A stretch of 64,000 nucleotides of DNA from SHZL01 sp963708905 (GCA_963708905.1 CAVPUV010000028.1:4144-68143), one strand, 5' to 3'; counted from the stretch's first letter, positions 41,185 to 50,724 are shown. The notes: generated by a model from the letters alone, not told the origin. Made by a program: numbers and translations.

Positions 41185-43227
41185 TCAGCCTACCTCCCTC
41201 GGCTTGTAATCCGCCTCCAGAGCGCGCTGGATGTCATGTGGCACCGGGTCGTAGTGGCTGAACTCCATGGTGAAGCTGCCCTGGCCCTGGGTCATGCTTT
41301 TCAGCTCGGTGTGGTAGTCGGTCAAACCGCTCAGCGGCATGTCTGCGCGCACCGTGAGGAAGCCGCCGCTGAGGCTTTCAGTGCCGCTGATCCTGGCTCT
41401 GCGGCTGGCCAGGTTGCCGGTCACGTCGCCCATGTGTGTATCCGGCACGGTGACGTCGATGCTGACGATGGGCTCCAGTATCTGTGGGCCTGCATTGCGG
41501 ATGGCGTCCTTGAAGGCATGATGCCCGGCAATGACAAACGCGATTTCCTTTGAATCCACTGGATGAAATTTGCCGTCGTATACGGTCACCTCGATGTCCT
41601 GCAACTGGTAACCGGCAATGGCGCCTTCTTCCAGTACCTGGCGTACGCCTTTCTCCACGGCCGGGATGAGGTTGGTGGGAATGGAGCCGCCAACCACCTT
41701 GTTGACAAAGGCAAATCCCTCACCCCGCCCCAAGGGCCGGACGCGCAGGTATACTTCACCAAACTGACCGGCGCCGCCGGTCTGCTTTTTGTGCCGGTAG
41801 TGGCCTTCGGCGGCGCGCGTGACGGTTTCGCGATAGGCAATGCGCGGCGGCCGGGTGTCGACTTCCACGTTGTAGCGGCTGTTCAGGCGCTGCATCATGA
41901 CCCGCATATGCAATTCGCCGAGCCCGCGTATCACGGTTTCATTCAGTTCCTGGTTGTGTTCGACGATGAAACAGGGGTCTTCTTCGGTCAGCCGCATCAG
42001 GGACTGGGCCAGTTTCTGCTCCTGACCGCGTGCCTTGACATTGATCGCCAGTCCATACATGGGCCGCGGAAAGTCAAGCGGCTTGAGGCGGAAGTGATCT
42101 TCCTCATGCGAGTCGTGCAGGATGGCATCGAAGTGAATATCTTCCACTTTGGCCACGGCGCAGATGTCTCCCGGAATGCCCGCGTCCACTTCCAGGTGCC
42201 TGCCGCCCTGTATCCTGAACACATGGCCCACCTTGAATGGTTTGCGTGCATCACCGATCAACAGCTGGCTGTCGGGCCTTACCGTTCCCTGGTAGATGCG
42301 GAAGATGCTGAGTTTGCCGACGAAGGGGTCATTGCTGATCTTGAACACGTGGGCCACCACGTGCGCGTCGGGGTCGGGCTTAACCACGACTTCCAGGGCA
42401 TTCTTGTCCTCGCCCTTGAGAATCGGCGGTGGATTGCCTTCCAGCGGGTTGGGCATCAGGCGTTTGCACAGGTGCAGAAATTCTCCCAGGCCGGCGCCGG
42501 ATACGGCGGAAGTGAAACAAATGGGCACCAGGTGGCCTTCACGCAATGCGCGTTCGAAGGCGTCATGCAATTCATCACGGGAAAGCTCCTGGCCTTCGAG
42601 GTATTTTTCCATCAAGGATTCGCTGGTCTCCACCACCTGGTCGATAATGGCTCCATGCGCTTCGGCCAGGGAGAGTACGTCGGTTCCACCCTCGGTCTGG
42701 AAAAAGCAGTCGCGCACGGTGCTGAAATTCTCCGCGGGCAGGTTGATGGGCAGACATTCAGGACCGAATTCTTCGCGGATGTCCTTGATCAGTTGCGCCA
42801 GATTAACGCCGGGCAGATCCATCTTGTTGATGATGATGATCCGGCACAAGCGGCGGCTCTTGGCCCGGTGCATCAGCCGGCGGGTGGACAGCTCGATTCC
42901 GCTATGCGCATTGATGACGATAGCGGTAGTTTCCGTGGCTGCCATGGCAGGCAGCGTCGGGCCACGGAAATCGGAAAATCCCGGGGTATCGATCAGGTTG
43001 ATATGTATGCCCTCGAAATCCAGGCTGGCAATGGCCGAATCCAGCGAGTGCTGATATTCCTTTTCCAAAGGATCGTGATCGGTGGTTGTCGTGCCGCGAG
43101 CGATGGTTCCCGCTTCACCGATGGTTGCCGATTTGACCAGCAGTGCTTCGGTCAAGGTCGTCTTGCCTGCACCCGTGTGGCCGACCAGGGTGATGTTACG
43201 GATATCCTCGGTGCGATACGTCGGCAT
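41185..43227 (-). CDS. Elongation factor G-like GTPase
   Basis: About 680 residues from the ATG at 43227, which has GAGGAA 6 bp before it. The G domain has GHTGAGKTTLTEALL (G1), IDTPGFSDF (G3) and INKMDLPG (G4). Domains II-V of EF-G follow, with YRETVTRAAEGHYRHKKQTG and GGSIPTNLIPAVEKGVRQ in domain IV and GFLTVRADMPLSGLTDYHTEL in domain V. The sequence departs from canonical FusA (G1 GHTGAGKT rather than GHIDAGKT), and it is outside the str operon, so it is the EF-G-like paralogue (FusA2 type) whose role in translation or ribosome recycling is not settled. Confidence 0.88.
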   Translation of the reverse strand: MPTYRTEDIRNITLVGHTGAGKTTLTEALLVKSATIGEAGTIARGTTTTDHDPLEKEYQHSLDSAIASLDFEGIHINLIDTPGFSDFRGPTLPAMAATETTAIVINAHSGIELSTRRLMHRAKSRRLCRIIIINKMDLPGVNLAQLIKDIREEFGPECLPINLPAENFSTVRDCFFQTEGGTDVLSLAEAHGAIIDQVVETSESLMEKYLEGQELSRDELHDAFERALREGHLVPICFTSAVSGAGLGEFLHLCKRLMPNPLEGNPPPILKGEDKNALEVVVKPDPDAHVVAHVFKISNDPFVGKLSIFRIYQGTVRPDSQLLIGDARKPFKVGHVFRIQGGRHLEVDAGIPGDICAVAKVEDIHFDAILHDSHEEDHFRLKPLDFPRPMYGLAINVKARGQEQKLAQSLMRLTEEDPCFIVEHNQELNETVIRGLGELHMRVMMQRLNSRYNVEVDTRPPRIAYRETVTRAAEGHYRHKKQTGGAGQFGEVYLRVRPLGRGEGFAFVNKVVGGSIPTNLIPAVEKGVRQVLEEGAIAGYQLQDIEVTVYDGKFHPVDSKEIAFVIAGHHAFKDAIRNAGPQILEPIVSIDVTVPDTHMGDVTGNLASRRARISGTESLSGGFLTVRADMPLSGLTDYHTELKSMTQGQGSFTMEFSHYDPVPHDIQRALEADYKPREVG

Positions 43228-43376
43228 GCAGTGTTCCTCATCGTTCGGGTTGGACCGACATCCTAGTACAGATTTTCGCATTACGGAACCCGATGGATCA
43301 ATTAGTTGTCATATTTTGCGGATGTGAGAAATAGCCGGTAGACATGGGCTTCTCGGTCCAAACACTCCATAGGATT

Positions 43377-43433
43377 GGCAGTTTATCTGCCTGCTTTCCC
43401 CTCTTGGCGGCGCCCTCGTGGCGCCGCTTTTTT
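43377..43433 (+). terminator. Intrinsic terminator without an obvious upstream gene
   Basis: GCGGCGCC-CTCGT-GGCGCCGC followed by TTTTTT (43407-43433) is a strong plus-strand terminator. A smaller stem GGCAG-TTTAT-CTGCC (43377-43391) precedes it. No plus-strand gene lies upstream within the divergent region, so it ends either a small RNA or the leader of the aspartate kinase operon (attenuation). Confidence 0.85.
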
Positions 43434-43544
43434 CGATTCTGGCTTTCTCAGGGCGATGGCGCCGGCTACCTGTACAGCGTGTGGTGTTTTCGGTAATGTT
43501 CCCGCTGTACTATTCGTCGGCCTTCCGCCTATGAGGTTTTCCCC

Positions 43545-44954
43545 ATGAACACGAAGTGGATGGTGCTGAAGTTTGGTGGCACCAGTGTGTCCGGCCTGCC
43601 TCAATGGACAGCCATTGCTGCTCTGATGCTGCAACGGCTGAGCGCTGGCTACCGGGTCTTGCTGGTATGTTCCGCCGTCGCCGGGGTTACCAACGCCTTG
43701 TCCGCATTGGCTGAAGAGCCAGGTTCTGAAGAAAAACTTGCCGCCGTGTTGGAACGCCACCGCCTTTTGGCAGCTGAATTGGGGGTCTCCGGGACCCGTT
43801 GGCTGGAACAGGCGGAAAGTATGCTGCGTCGCTGCGCCAGATCTCTCGCCGCGGAGAACAATTACCCGGCCCAGGCGGAATTGCTCGCAATAGGGGAGTG
43901 GCTCAGTACCCGCATCGGCGCCGCTTTTTTACAACAGTTCGCGGCCGTCAGTTGGGTGGATGTGCGTGAAGCCCTACAGGTGCTGGATGAGCCCGAACTT
44001 TCCCCCGCCCGTCAATGGTTGTCTGCCTGTTGCGCGCCCGGAGCGGATGCGGATCTTCAGCGGCGTTGGGAACAACTGGCGCCGGTTGTGATCACCCAGG
44101 GTTTCATAGCCAGCACCAGCAGGGGGCAAACGGCACTATTGGGGCGCGGCGGCTCAGACACTTCAGCGGCTTTGCTGGCCGGACGTTTGCGCGCCTTCGA
44201 GCTGGAAATCTGGACCGATGTGCCGGGCTTGTTCAGTGCCGACCCGCGTCTGGTGCCGGAAGCTCGCCTGTTGATCGAACTCGACTATGCCGAAGCACTG
44301 GAAATGGCGGCCAGTGGCGCCAAGGTGGTTCACCCGCGCTGCATACGCACCGCGGCGGCTAACGCCACCCCGGTGGTCATTCGCGATACTGCGCGTCCGC
44401 AGCTGGCAGGGACCCGGATCATCGACACCGCCGCCAGGGTCCATGGCGTCAAAGCCATAACTTGCCAGAAAGGGATGGTGGTATTGCTGTTGCAGAACAT
44501 CGACAGCCGTCGTGAAGTGGGTTTCCTCGCCCGGGTGTTCGACATTTTTCGCCGGCATGGCCTGTCCATCGATTTGGTTGCAACCTCCGAGACAACGACT
44601 ACCGTTGCCATCAACGGGCCGGCAAACCACCTGGATGAACACGCGCTCGCTGCAGTGGTGACCGAGCTGCAAACCCAGTGTACAGTCAACGTCTTTTCCG
44701 ACTGCGTGTGCATCAACCTGGTAGGCAGCGCGGTCAGGACTGCGCTGGCCAGGGCGCAGTCGACCATGCATTTCTTTGATGATCATCCATTATTGATGCT
44801 GTCGCAGTCGGCCAACGACCTTTGTCTCAGCCTGCTGATCAAGGCCCAGGACCACGAAATCCTGCTGCGGAAAGCGCACTCGATGTTGATTCCAGCCGGG
44901 TCTGAAGTGCCGGCAGGCGTTTTTGGCGCGCGTTGGCTGGAAATACAGTCATGA
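43545..44954 (+). CDS. lysC: Aspartate kinase
   Basis: A 469-residue monofunctional aspartokinase with VLKFGGTSVSG (8-18), QGFIASTSRGQTALLGRGGSD (given as QGFIASTSRGQ and LLGRGGSDTSA) for ATP and aspartate, and EMAASGAKVVHPR. Two C-terminal ACT domains (KGMVVLLLQNIDSRREVGFL region and SDCVCINLVG region) suggest allosteric control, most likely by lysine. It makes aspartyl phosphate for DAP, lysine, threonine and methionine. The stop overlaps the murL start, so the first step towards meso-DAP is coupled to the D-Glu supply genes, both needed for peptidoglycan. Confidence 0.9.
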   Translation: MNTKWMVLKFGGTSVSGLPQWTAIAALMLQRLSAGYRVLLVCSAVAGVTNALSALAEEPGSEEKLAAVLERHRLLAAELGVSGTRWLEQAESMLRRCARSLAAENNYPAQAELLAIGEWLSTRIGAAFLQQFAAVSWVDVREALQVLDEPELSPARQWLSACCAPGADADLQRRWEQLAPVVITQGFIASTSRGQTALLGRGGSDTSAALLAGRLRAFELEIWTDVPGLFSADPRLVPEARLLIELDYAEALEMAASGAKVVHPRCIRTAAANATPVVIRDTARPQLAGTRIIDTAARVHGVKAITCQKGMVVLLLQNIDSRREVGFLARVFDIFRRHGLSIDLVATSETTTTVAINGPANHLDEHALAAVVTELQTQCTVNVFSDCVCINLVGSAVRTALARAQSTMHFFDDHPLLMLSQSANDLCLSLLIKAQDHEILLRKAHSMLIPAGSEVPAGVFGARWLEIQS

Positions 44955-46303
44955 GGGAAAACACCCGCGATCCCCGTGCGGCGGCGAAGTTTCGTTTCGG
45001 CCGCTGTCGCTACGACAAGGCTACGGGCGAGGTTGCGCTGAGCTACTCTTTTGACACGGGCGCGGAATTGGTGGAGAAACTGGTTTTTCCGCACGCACCC
45101 TGGCCGCCAGAACCCAGCCGGCAAGCTGCTTTTGAGCAGGCATTGAACCTTCTGCACCTGATCGCCGGTGTCAGTTACTACAAAGCCGGCTTGCCTCCCG
45201 AGGTCGGTTTTGACGGCCCGACCCCGGCCCCTGCGCTGGCGGAGTTTATCACCCGGCTTTATATCCAGGGACTGGCGGAGTTCAGTTATGTCAACCAGGT
45301 CGATGTGGCTGGCCGATTGCGGCTGACCTCAGGCGCGCAAGCCGCTCCTGCCGCACAAGACCTGCTGCTGCCGGAACGGGCCCTGGTGGCGATGGGTGGG
45401 GGAAAAGACAGTCTGGTCGGCCTGGACCTCATGCGCCGCACTGGCATGGAGCTCATGCCGGTCTGCATCGGTACATCCAGCCTGATCAGTGACACGGTCA
45501 CGATGGCAGGTCTTCCGCTGTTGCGCATCAGCCGCCAGCTTGCGCCCGAACTAACGGCCCTGAATGCAGCCGGCGCCTGGAATGGGCACGTGCCGGTGAC
45601 GGCGATTAATTCAGCGGTCCTGCTGTGCGCCGCCATTCTCTATGGTTTCCGCTACGTGGTTTTCTCCAACGAGCGATCCGCAGACGAAGCGACGCTGATT
45701 ACCGCCAATGGCCTGGCAGTGAATCACCAATACAGCAAGACCTCTGTTTTTGAAAAGTCCTTGCGCGAGGTGGTGCGAACTTTTGTCAGTCCGGACATCG
45801 AATATTTCTCGATACTGCGGCCCTTTTCGGAGCTGGAAATTGTCCGCCGGTTCAGTGCGCTGACTTCTTTTCACCAGGTATATTCGAGTTGCAACCGCAA
45901 TTTTCACTTGCACGGCTCGGCGCTGGATGGCCGCTGGTGCGGTCATTGCCCCAAATGCCGTTTCGCCGCGCTCAGCCTGGCGGTTTTTCTCTCGCCTGCC
46001 GAAGTCCGTGGCATACAGGGTTTCGACCTGCTCGATGACCTTGCGCAGTTGGAAGGTTTTCGCGCCATCTGTGGACTGGGACGTGACAAACCGTTTGAAT
46101 GCGTCGGGGAAACCGGCGAGAGCCGGGCTGCGTTGGCTGCGCTGGCGCAGCGTGCGCAGTGGCGTGACCATGCCGTGGTGCGAGCCCTTTTGCCCGAATT
46201 ACAGGGCGTGGACGTGCCCGCCATGGAGACCTTGCTGCTACCATCCGCCGCCCATTTTATTCCACGGGCGATCATGTCCGTCCTGCCCGGAGAGTTTGGC
46301 TGA
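44951..46303 (+). CDS. murL: UDP-MurNAc-L-Ala-L-Glu epimerase MurL
   Basis: About 450 residues from the ATG at 44951 (ATGA overlap). Characteristic segments: LVAMGGGKDSLVGLDLMRR (about 146-164), NSAVLLCAAILYGFRYVVFSNE (given as NSAVLLCAAILYG and VVFSNERSADE), HQYSKTSVFEKSLREVV and RWCGHCPKCRFAAL. MurL, described in Xanthomonas, inverts the terminal L-Glu of UDP-MurNAc-L-Ala-L-Glu to D-Glu in an ATP-dependent way and so replaces glutamate racemase. The next gene encodes MurD2, which makes its substrate; the pair confirms the assignment. The MurD2 start overlaps the MurL stop (TGATG). Confidence 0.88.
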   Translation: MRENTRDPRAAAKFRFGRCRYDKATGEVALSYSFDTGAELVEKLVFPHAPWPPEPSRQAAFEQALNLLHLIAGVSYYKAGLPPEVGFDGPTPAPALAEFITRLYIQGLAEFSYVNQVDVAGRLRLTSGAQAAPAAQDLLLPERALVAMGGGKDSLVGLDLMRRTGMELMPVCIGTSSLISDTVTMAGLPLLRISRQLAPELTALNAAGAWNGHVPVTAINSAVLLCAAILYGFRYVVFSNERSADEATLITANGLAVNHQYSKTSVFEKSLREVVRTFVSPDIEYFSILRPFSELEIVRRFSALTSFHQVYSSCNRNFHLHGSALDGRWCGHCPKCRFAALSLAVFLSPAEVRGIQGFDLLDDLAQLEGFRAICGLGRDKPFECVGETGESRAALAALAQRAQWRDHAVVRALLPELQGVDVPAMETLLLPSAAHFIPRAIMSVLPGEFG

Positions 46304-47653
46304 TGTGGCTGGCCGACCTGGAAGCTGCGCGCATGGCCATTCTCGGGGCTGGACGCGAAGGCCAGGCTGCCTATGCCTGGCTGCGTAAAACATTGCCGCA
46401 CAAAGCGCTGACCTTATTGGTCGAATCGCCGGCCGATCCAGCGTTCCTTGGCTGCCTCAGGCCAGGCGACTGCCTGGTGCATGAAGCGTTGAACGCAGCG
46501 CGCTTGCAGTCATTTGATATGCTGATCCGGTCCCCCGGAATCAGCATTTACCGCCAACCCTTGCGCGCCGCTCTGGATGCCGGCGTCCGCATCACCACAG
46601 CCAGTAACCTGTGGTTCGCGGCTCATCCCTCAGCCCAAACCATCTGCATCACCGGTACCAAAGGGAAAAGCACGACATCGGCGCTGGTGGCTCACCTGCT
46701 GCAGTCGTGTGGCTGCCAGGTCCGGCTGGCCGGTAATATTGGATTACCCTTGCTGGCTTGTGACGACCAGGGCGTTGACTGGTGGGTGATCGAGCTTTCG
46801 AGTTACCAGATCGCTGATCTCGAGGCGGCGCCCACGATCGCTGTCATCCTCAATTTCTCCCCGGAACATCTGGACTGGCATGGCAGCGAGAGCGTTTACC
46901 GCCGGGACAAATTACGGCTGGCGGACCTCGCCCGGCAAGGGTACACTGATCGTGAACGGCTCCGATGTGGAATTGGCCGGCGACCTTGCGGCAGCCGCAA
47001 ATGTGACCTGGTTTAACACCGCTGCGGGCATACATGTTGTCGACCAGCGGCTATTTGACCGCAACATTCCGCTGCCGGTCAGCATGCCGCCTGGCTTGCC
47101 CGGGCGGCATAATCTGCTCAATGCGGCAGCTGCGCTGACCGCGGTGGGCGCAGCCGGCCTGGATGTGCAGCAGGCCGCGCTCGCAGTAGCGTCTTTCAAC
47201 AGTCTGCCGCATCGCTTGCAAGTCCTGGGACAGCGTCATGGCGTCACGTACATCAACGACAGCATTGCTTCCACGCCGGTGGCAACCGTCGCCGCCCTGG
47301 AGGCTTTGCAGGACCAGTCGATCGTATTGATCCTTGGCGGCATGGATCGCGGACTCGACTGGTCGCGCTATGCGGCGGCTTTTGCGCATGCGCCACTCAG
47401 AGTCGTCATTGGACTACCGGCCAGCGGACCGAGTATTATCGCGACCTTGCTCCAGGCAGGTGTTTCACCCGCGAGGGGTTTTCACGAGGTGCCTGATTTG
47501 CCAACGGCTGTGTTGCTGGCCCGGGAACTGGCGGCTGCGGGTGATACAGTGCTGCTTTCCCCCGGTGCTCCCAGCTTTCCACAATTCATCGATTTCCGCG
47601 ATCGCGGTCAGTCTTTTGCGCTACTCTGCGGCTTTGCAGAAATTGTTGAATAA
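46303..47653 (+). CDS. murD2: UDP-MurNAc-L-Ala--L-Glu ligase MurD2, frameshifted
   Basis: A Mur ligase of 449 residues if one base is removed. The first frame (46303-47016) has the N-terminal Rossmann domain, ITGTKGKSTTSALVAHLLQ (P-loop, about 118-135) and LNFSPEHLDWHGS. The second frame (readable from about 46943) continues GTLIVNGSDVELAG, PGRHNLLNAAAAL, LPHRLQVLGQRHGVTYINDS, LILGGMDRGLDWS and LSPGAPSFPQF. The join requires a +1 shift at T46942 (GGG-T-ACA). The enzyme adds L-Glu to UDP-MurNAc-L-Ala, the step before MurL. Since it should be essential when MurI is absent, a sequence error or a second MurD elsewhere is likely. Confidence 0.85.
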
Positions 47654-47702
47654 CTGGCGTATGAACAGCGATTCCAAACAGGATTTACGAAGAAGATAAA
47701 AT

Positions 47703-47777
47703 GAGGCCGCGGGTCAGGGGGTGAGGAGTGCAGATATCGCCCTGTCAGGTATGAGGGAGAGACCATCCCGCGGCCTC
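47703..47777 (+). other. Possible structured leader of ppiB
   Basis: An 11-bp perfect stem (GAGGCCGCGGG at 47703-47713 with CCCGCGGCCTC at 47767-47777) encloses a 53-nt loop with a nested CAGGG/CCCTG pairing. No T-run follows, so it is not a simple terminator of the murD2 operon. It ends 50 bp before the ppiB start. Confidence 0.4.
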
Positions 47778-47827
47778 GTTCAAATAGACCCGGCTCAGCC
47801 GAAAAAAGTTTCAAGGAGAGTTAAAAA

Positions 47828-48343
47828 GTGAATAAATCAGTTTATACGGTCGGCGCGGTGATGCGCACCAGCAAGGGTGAGATCAAACTGCGCCTGTTTG
47901 CAGATATCGCGCCTGTAACGGTGGCAAATTTTGTCAATCTGGCGAACCAGGGTTACTACGATAACCTTACGTTTCATCGTGTTATACCCGATTTCATGAT
48001 CCAGGGCGGCTGTCCGCAAGGCAGCGGCACGGGTGGGCCCGGCTATCGATTCGAGGACGAATGTTCGCCTTCGCTGCTGCATGATGCTCCGGGAAGGCTG
48101 TCTATGGCGAATGCAGGCCCGGGCACCAATGGCAGCCAGTTTTTTATCACCCATGTCAAAACCCCATGGCTGGATGGCCGCCACACGGTATTCGGCGCCA
48201 TAGTGGACAGTGATGACCAGGCGGTTGTCGATGCCATCGTGGTGGGCGACACCATATCCGGAATTGAGGTCAGCGGTGCGGACGAGCTATTGAGCAGTCA
48301 GGCGCAGCGAGTCTCGGAATGGAACGCCGTCCTGATGGGGTGA
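47828..48343 (+). CDS. ppiB: Cyclophilin-type peptidyl-prolyl isomerase
   Basis: A 171-residue cyclophilin starting at a GTG at 47828, with AAGGAG 9 bp before it. Catalytic and substrate residues are present: FHRVIPDFMIQGG (Arg and Phe), GTNGSQFFITHVKTPWLDGRH (given as GTNGSQFFITH and WLDGRHTVFG). No signal peptide is seen, so it is the cytoplasmic type. It catalyses cis-trans isomerisation of X-Pro bonds. It follows the murD2 gene after a 174-bp gap containing a possible RNA structure. Confidence 0.92.
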   Translation: MNKSVYTVGAVMRTSKGEIKLRLFADIAPVTVANFVNLANQGYYDNLTFHRVIPDFMIQGGCPQGSGTGGPGYRFEDECSPSLLHDAPGRLSMANAGPGTNGSQFFITHVKTPWLDGRHTVFGAIVDSDDQAVVDAIVVGDTISGIEVSGADELLSSQAQRVSEWNAVLMG

Positions 48344-48349
48344 TGCGGG

Positions 48350-49375
48350 CTAGTGATGGCGCTCTACACTGTAATGCGCAAGCGCCAGCATGGCGCTTTT
48401 CCAACGCGATTCCGCAATAACATCCAGGGCCGACAAGGCCGCATGGGCGCGTGCCTGGGCCTTGTCTATTGAAGCCTGCAGGGCGCCGCTGTCACGAATC
48501 AAATGTACGATCTTATCCAGTTGGGCAATATCTCCTTGTCGAATCGCATCATCCACCAGTTTGTGGTGATCGCTGTGCACCAGGCTGCGGCAAAGGATCA
48601 GCGGCAAGGTCGGTTTGCCTTCGGCCAGGTCGTCACCCGCGTTCTTTCCCAGCGTAACGGCGTCTGAAGTGTAGTCCAGCACGTCGTCAGTCACCTGGAA
48701 TGCAGCACCGAGCTCACGGCCAAAAGTCGCCATGGCGTTTTCAAGGTCTTCCCGCCCGGCCAGTACTGCGCCCAGCTGGCAGGCGGCTTCAAACAACTTG
48801 GCGGTTTTCTTTTCGATAACGCTGAAATAGCGTGTTTCGTTGACTTCGGGATCGTGTATGTTCAGCAGTTGCTCCACCTCGCCCTCGGCGATCATGTTGG
48901 TGGCATTGGACAGCACCTCCATTACGCGCATGGAGTCAATTTTGACCATCATCTGGAAGGCGCGTGAGTAGAGAAAGTCTCCCACCAGTACGCTCGCGGC
49001 ATTACCCCATATCGCGTGGGCGGACTCCTTTCCACGGCGCAGATCCGATTCATCGACCACATCGTCATGCAAAAGGGTGGCGGTGTGGATGAATTCAATG
49101 ACAGCGGCCAGGATAATCGGGTGCCGGTCCCCAATCCGCGGTTCTGTGTAACCACAGGCGCGGGCGGCAAGCGTGACCAGCATGGGTCGCAGGCGTTTGC
49201 CGCCGGAACCGATGATGTATTCAGCGATTTGCCGGATCAATACGACTTCCGAATCCAGACTGTCGCGGATGAGTGCATCCACTGCCGCCATGTCGGCCGC
49301 ACAAAGATCAAATACGATCTGGATGTCGACCGGCTCCTCGCTAACCGGGGCGTGATGGGCTTGTGCCTGTTCCAT
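48350..49375 (-). CDS. ispB: Octaprenyl diphosphate synthase
   Basis: A 341-residue trans-prenyltransferase with both Asp-rich motifs: LLHDDVVDESDLRRG (D104-D108) and FQVTDDVLDYTSD (about residue 235). IGSGGKRLRPMLV binds isopentenyl diphosphate. It makes the polyprenyl tail of ubiquinone. The gene is divergent from the MFS transporter gene across 130 bp and convergent with ppiB (stop codons 6 bp apart). Confidence 0.92.
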   Translation of the reverse strand: MEQAQAHHAPVSEEPVDIQIVFDLCAADMAAVDALIRDSLDSEVVLIRQIAEYIIGSGGKRLRPMLVTLAARACGYTEPRIGDRHPIILAAVIEFIHTATLLHDDVVDESDLRRGKESAHAIWGNAASVLVGDFLYSRAFQMMVKIDSMRVMEVLSNATNMIAEGEVEQLLNIHDPEVNETRYFSVIEKKTAKLFEAACQLGAVLAGREDLENAMATFGRELGAAFQVTDDVLDYTSDAVTLGKNAGDDLAEGKPTLPLILCRSLVHSDHHKLVDDAIRQGDIAQLDKIVHLIRDSGALQASIDKAQARAHAALSALDVIAESRWKSAMLALAHYSVERHH

Positions 49376-49505
49376 ATTTTTCCCGTTGCTGCATCCAAAG
49401 CATTATAGGCTGTGCCGGATGCAACACAAAGACACTGATATCAACAGCTGGGAGCAGGGAAGCGAGACTCGTATATAATGTCCGATTTTGCTACGGAGCG
49501 TAGCT

Positions 49506-50681
49506 GTGCAGATTGATCCTTCGCGGTCCGGAGAACTCAGATTAGCTTTTACCTTGTCGGGCGTGATTGCACTGCGCATGCTCGGTCTGTTCCTGATTTT
49601 GCCCGTGTTCATGGTGCTGGCACACGAAATTCCCGGTTTTACTCCGCAACTCGGCGGCCTGGCGGTCGGTGTTTATGGGCTCACTCAAGCCCTGCTGCAG
49701 CAGCCTTTTGGTTGGCTTTCCGATCGCTGGGGCCGCCGCCCGGTTTTACTTCTTGGGCTTACCCTGTTCGCAGCAGGTGGAGTGCTGGCAGCCGGCGCGG
49801 ATACAATGGCAGGGCTCGTTGCAGGTCGTGCGCTGCAGGGTTGTGGCGCCATTGCCGGAGTCGCCATGGCGTTTGCAGCCGATCTCACCCGTCCGGAAAA
49901 GCGCCCACTCACCATGGCGATTATCGGTATGGGCATCGGTGGCGCCTTCCTGTTGTCCATGGTCGCCTCGGTACCATTGGCCAACCTTCTCGGTTTGCAT
50001 GGCTTGTTGGGACTGACCGCGCTCCTGGGCCTGTTCGGCATGTTGCTGGTACTGACCACACCACGTTCGAAGGTCATGCCGGTGTTGCGGGAATCCACCG
50101 TTGTCGAGTCCATGCGGCCGGTCTGGTTGCTGGCACTCAGTGTGTTCCTGCTGCATTCGGTCATGACCTTGTTATTCGTCGTCCTCCCCGGTTTGCTCGT
50201 CCACAGGCATGGATTTGCCTTGGCGAATCACTGGAAACTCTATCTTCCTACGATGATTGCGTCGGTGCTGCTGATGTTGCCGCTGCTCCGCTGGATGGGT
50301 GTGCGCAAAACTGAACACGCGATCCTGCCCTGGGCATTTGGCCTGCTGGGAATCGCTCTGATTTTATTGTCCCAGGGTTTTTCCATGGCTTGGATAGCCG
50401 TGCTGGTAGTGGCTTATTTCCTTGGTTTCAATTTGCTCGAAGCAGCGATGCCGGCGCTGGTGGCGCGAGTCACTGGCGGCGGGGGCAGGGGGCGGAAAAT
50501 GGGCCTTTACAGTACCTTCCAGTTTCTCGGTGCGTTTGTAGGTGGCGCGGGGGGAGGTATCCTGCTGGCTACATTTGGCGGCGCAGTGGCGCTGGCTGTG
50601 GCCGGTAGCATCTGCCTGGTCTGGGGTCTGGCGTTGGGGCGCGTTACAAAGCGTTTTTTTCTGACAAGCCGGCGAGACTGA
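49506..50681 (+). CDS. MFS transporter
   Basis: About 391 residues from the GTG at 49506, which has GGAG 7 bp upstream; a TTG at 49488 is also in frame. Twelve hydrophobic segments, with the MFS loop 2-3 signature GWLSDRWGRRPVLLLG. It belongs to the YajR/drug-efflux-like group that sits next to ssb in many gammaproteobacteria. A TATAAT at 49474-49479 is a candidate -10 without a good -35. The ssb gene follows after 43 bp and may be co-transcribed. Substrate unknown. Confidence 0.88.
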   Translation: MQIDPSRSGELRLAFTLSGVIALRMLGLFLILPVFMVLAHEIPGFTPQLGGLAVGVYGLTQALLQQPFGWLSDRWGRRPVLLLGLTLFAAGGVLAAGADTMAGLVAGRALQGCGAIAGVAMAFAADLTRPEKRPLTMAIIGMGIGGAFLLSMVASVPLANLLGLHGLLGLTALLGLFGMLLVLTTPRSKVMPVLRESTVVESMRPVWLLALSVFLLHSVMTLLFVVLPGLLVHRHGFALANHWKLYLPTMIASVLLMLPLLRWMGVRKTEHAILPWAFGLLGIALILLSQGFSMAWIAVLVVAYFLGFNLLEAAMPALVARVTGGGGRGRKMGLYSTFQFLGAFVGGAGGGILLATFGGAVALAVAGSICLVWGLALGRVTKRFFLTSRRD

Positions 50682-50724
50682 CTGTGCTAAACTTCCCGCT
50701 CTGATTTACTGTGGAGATGCCTTG

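Noticed and set aside
41563..43266. 567-codon open frame antisense to the EF-G-like gene
   Set aside because: Shadow frame; the minus-strand product has complete EF-G motifs.
43290..43540. Lysine riboswitch upstream of the aspartate kinase gene
   Set aside because: A terminator is present, but I could not find the conserved core of the lysine aptamer.
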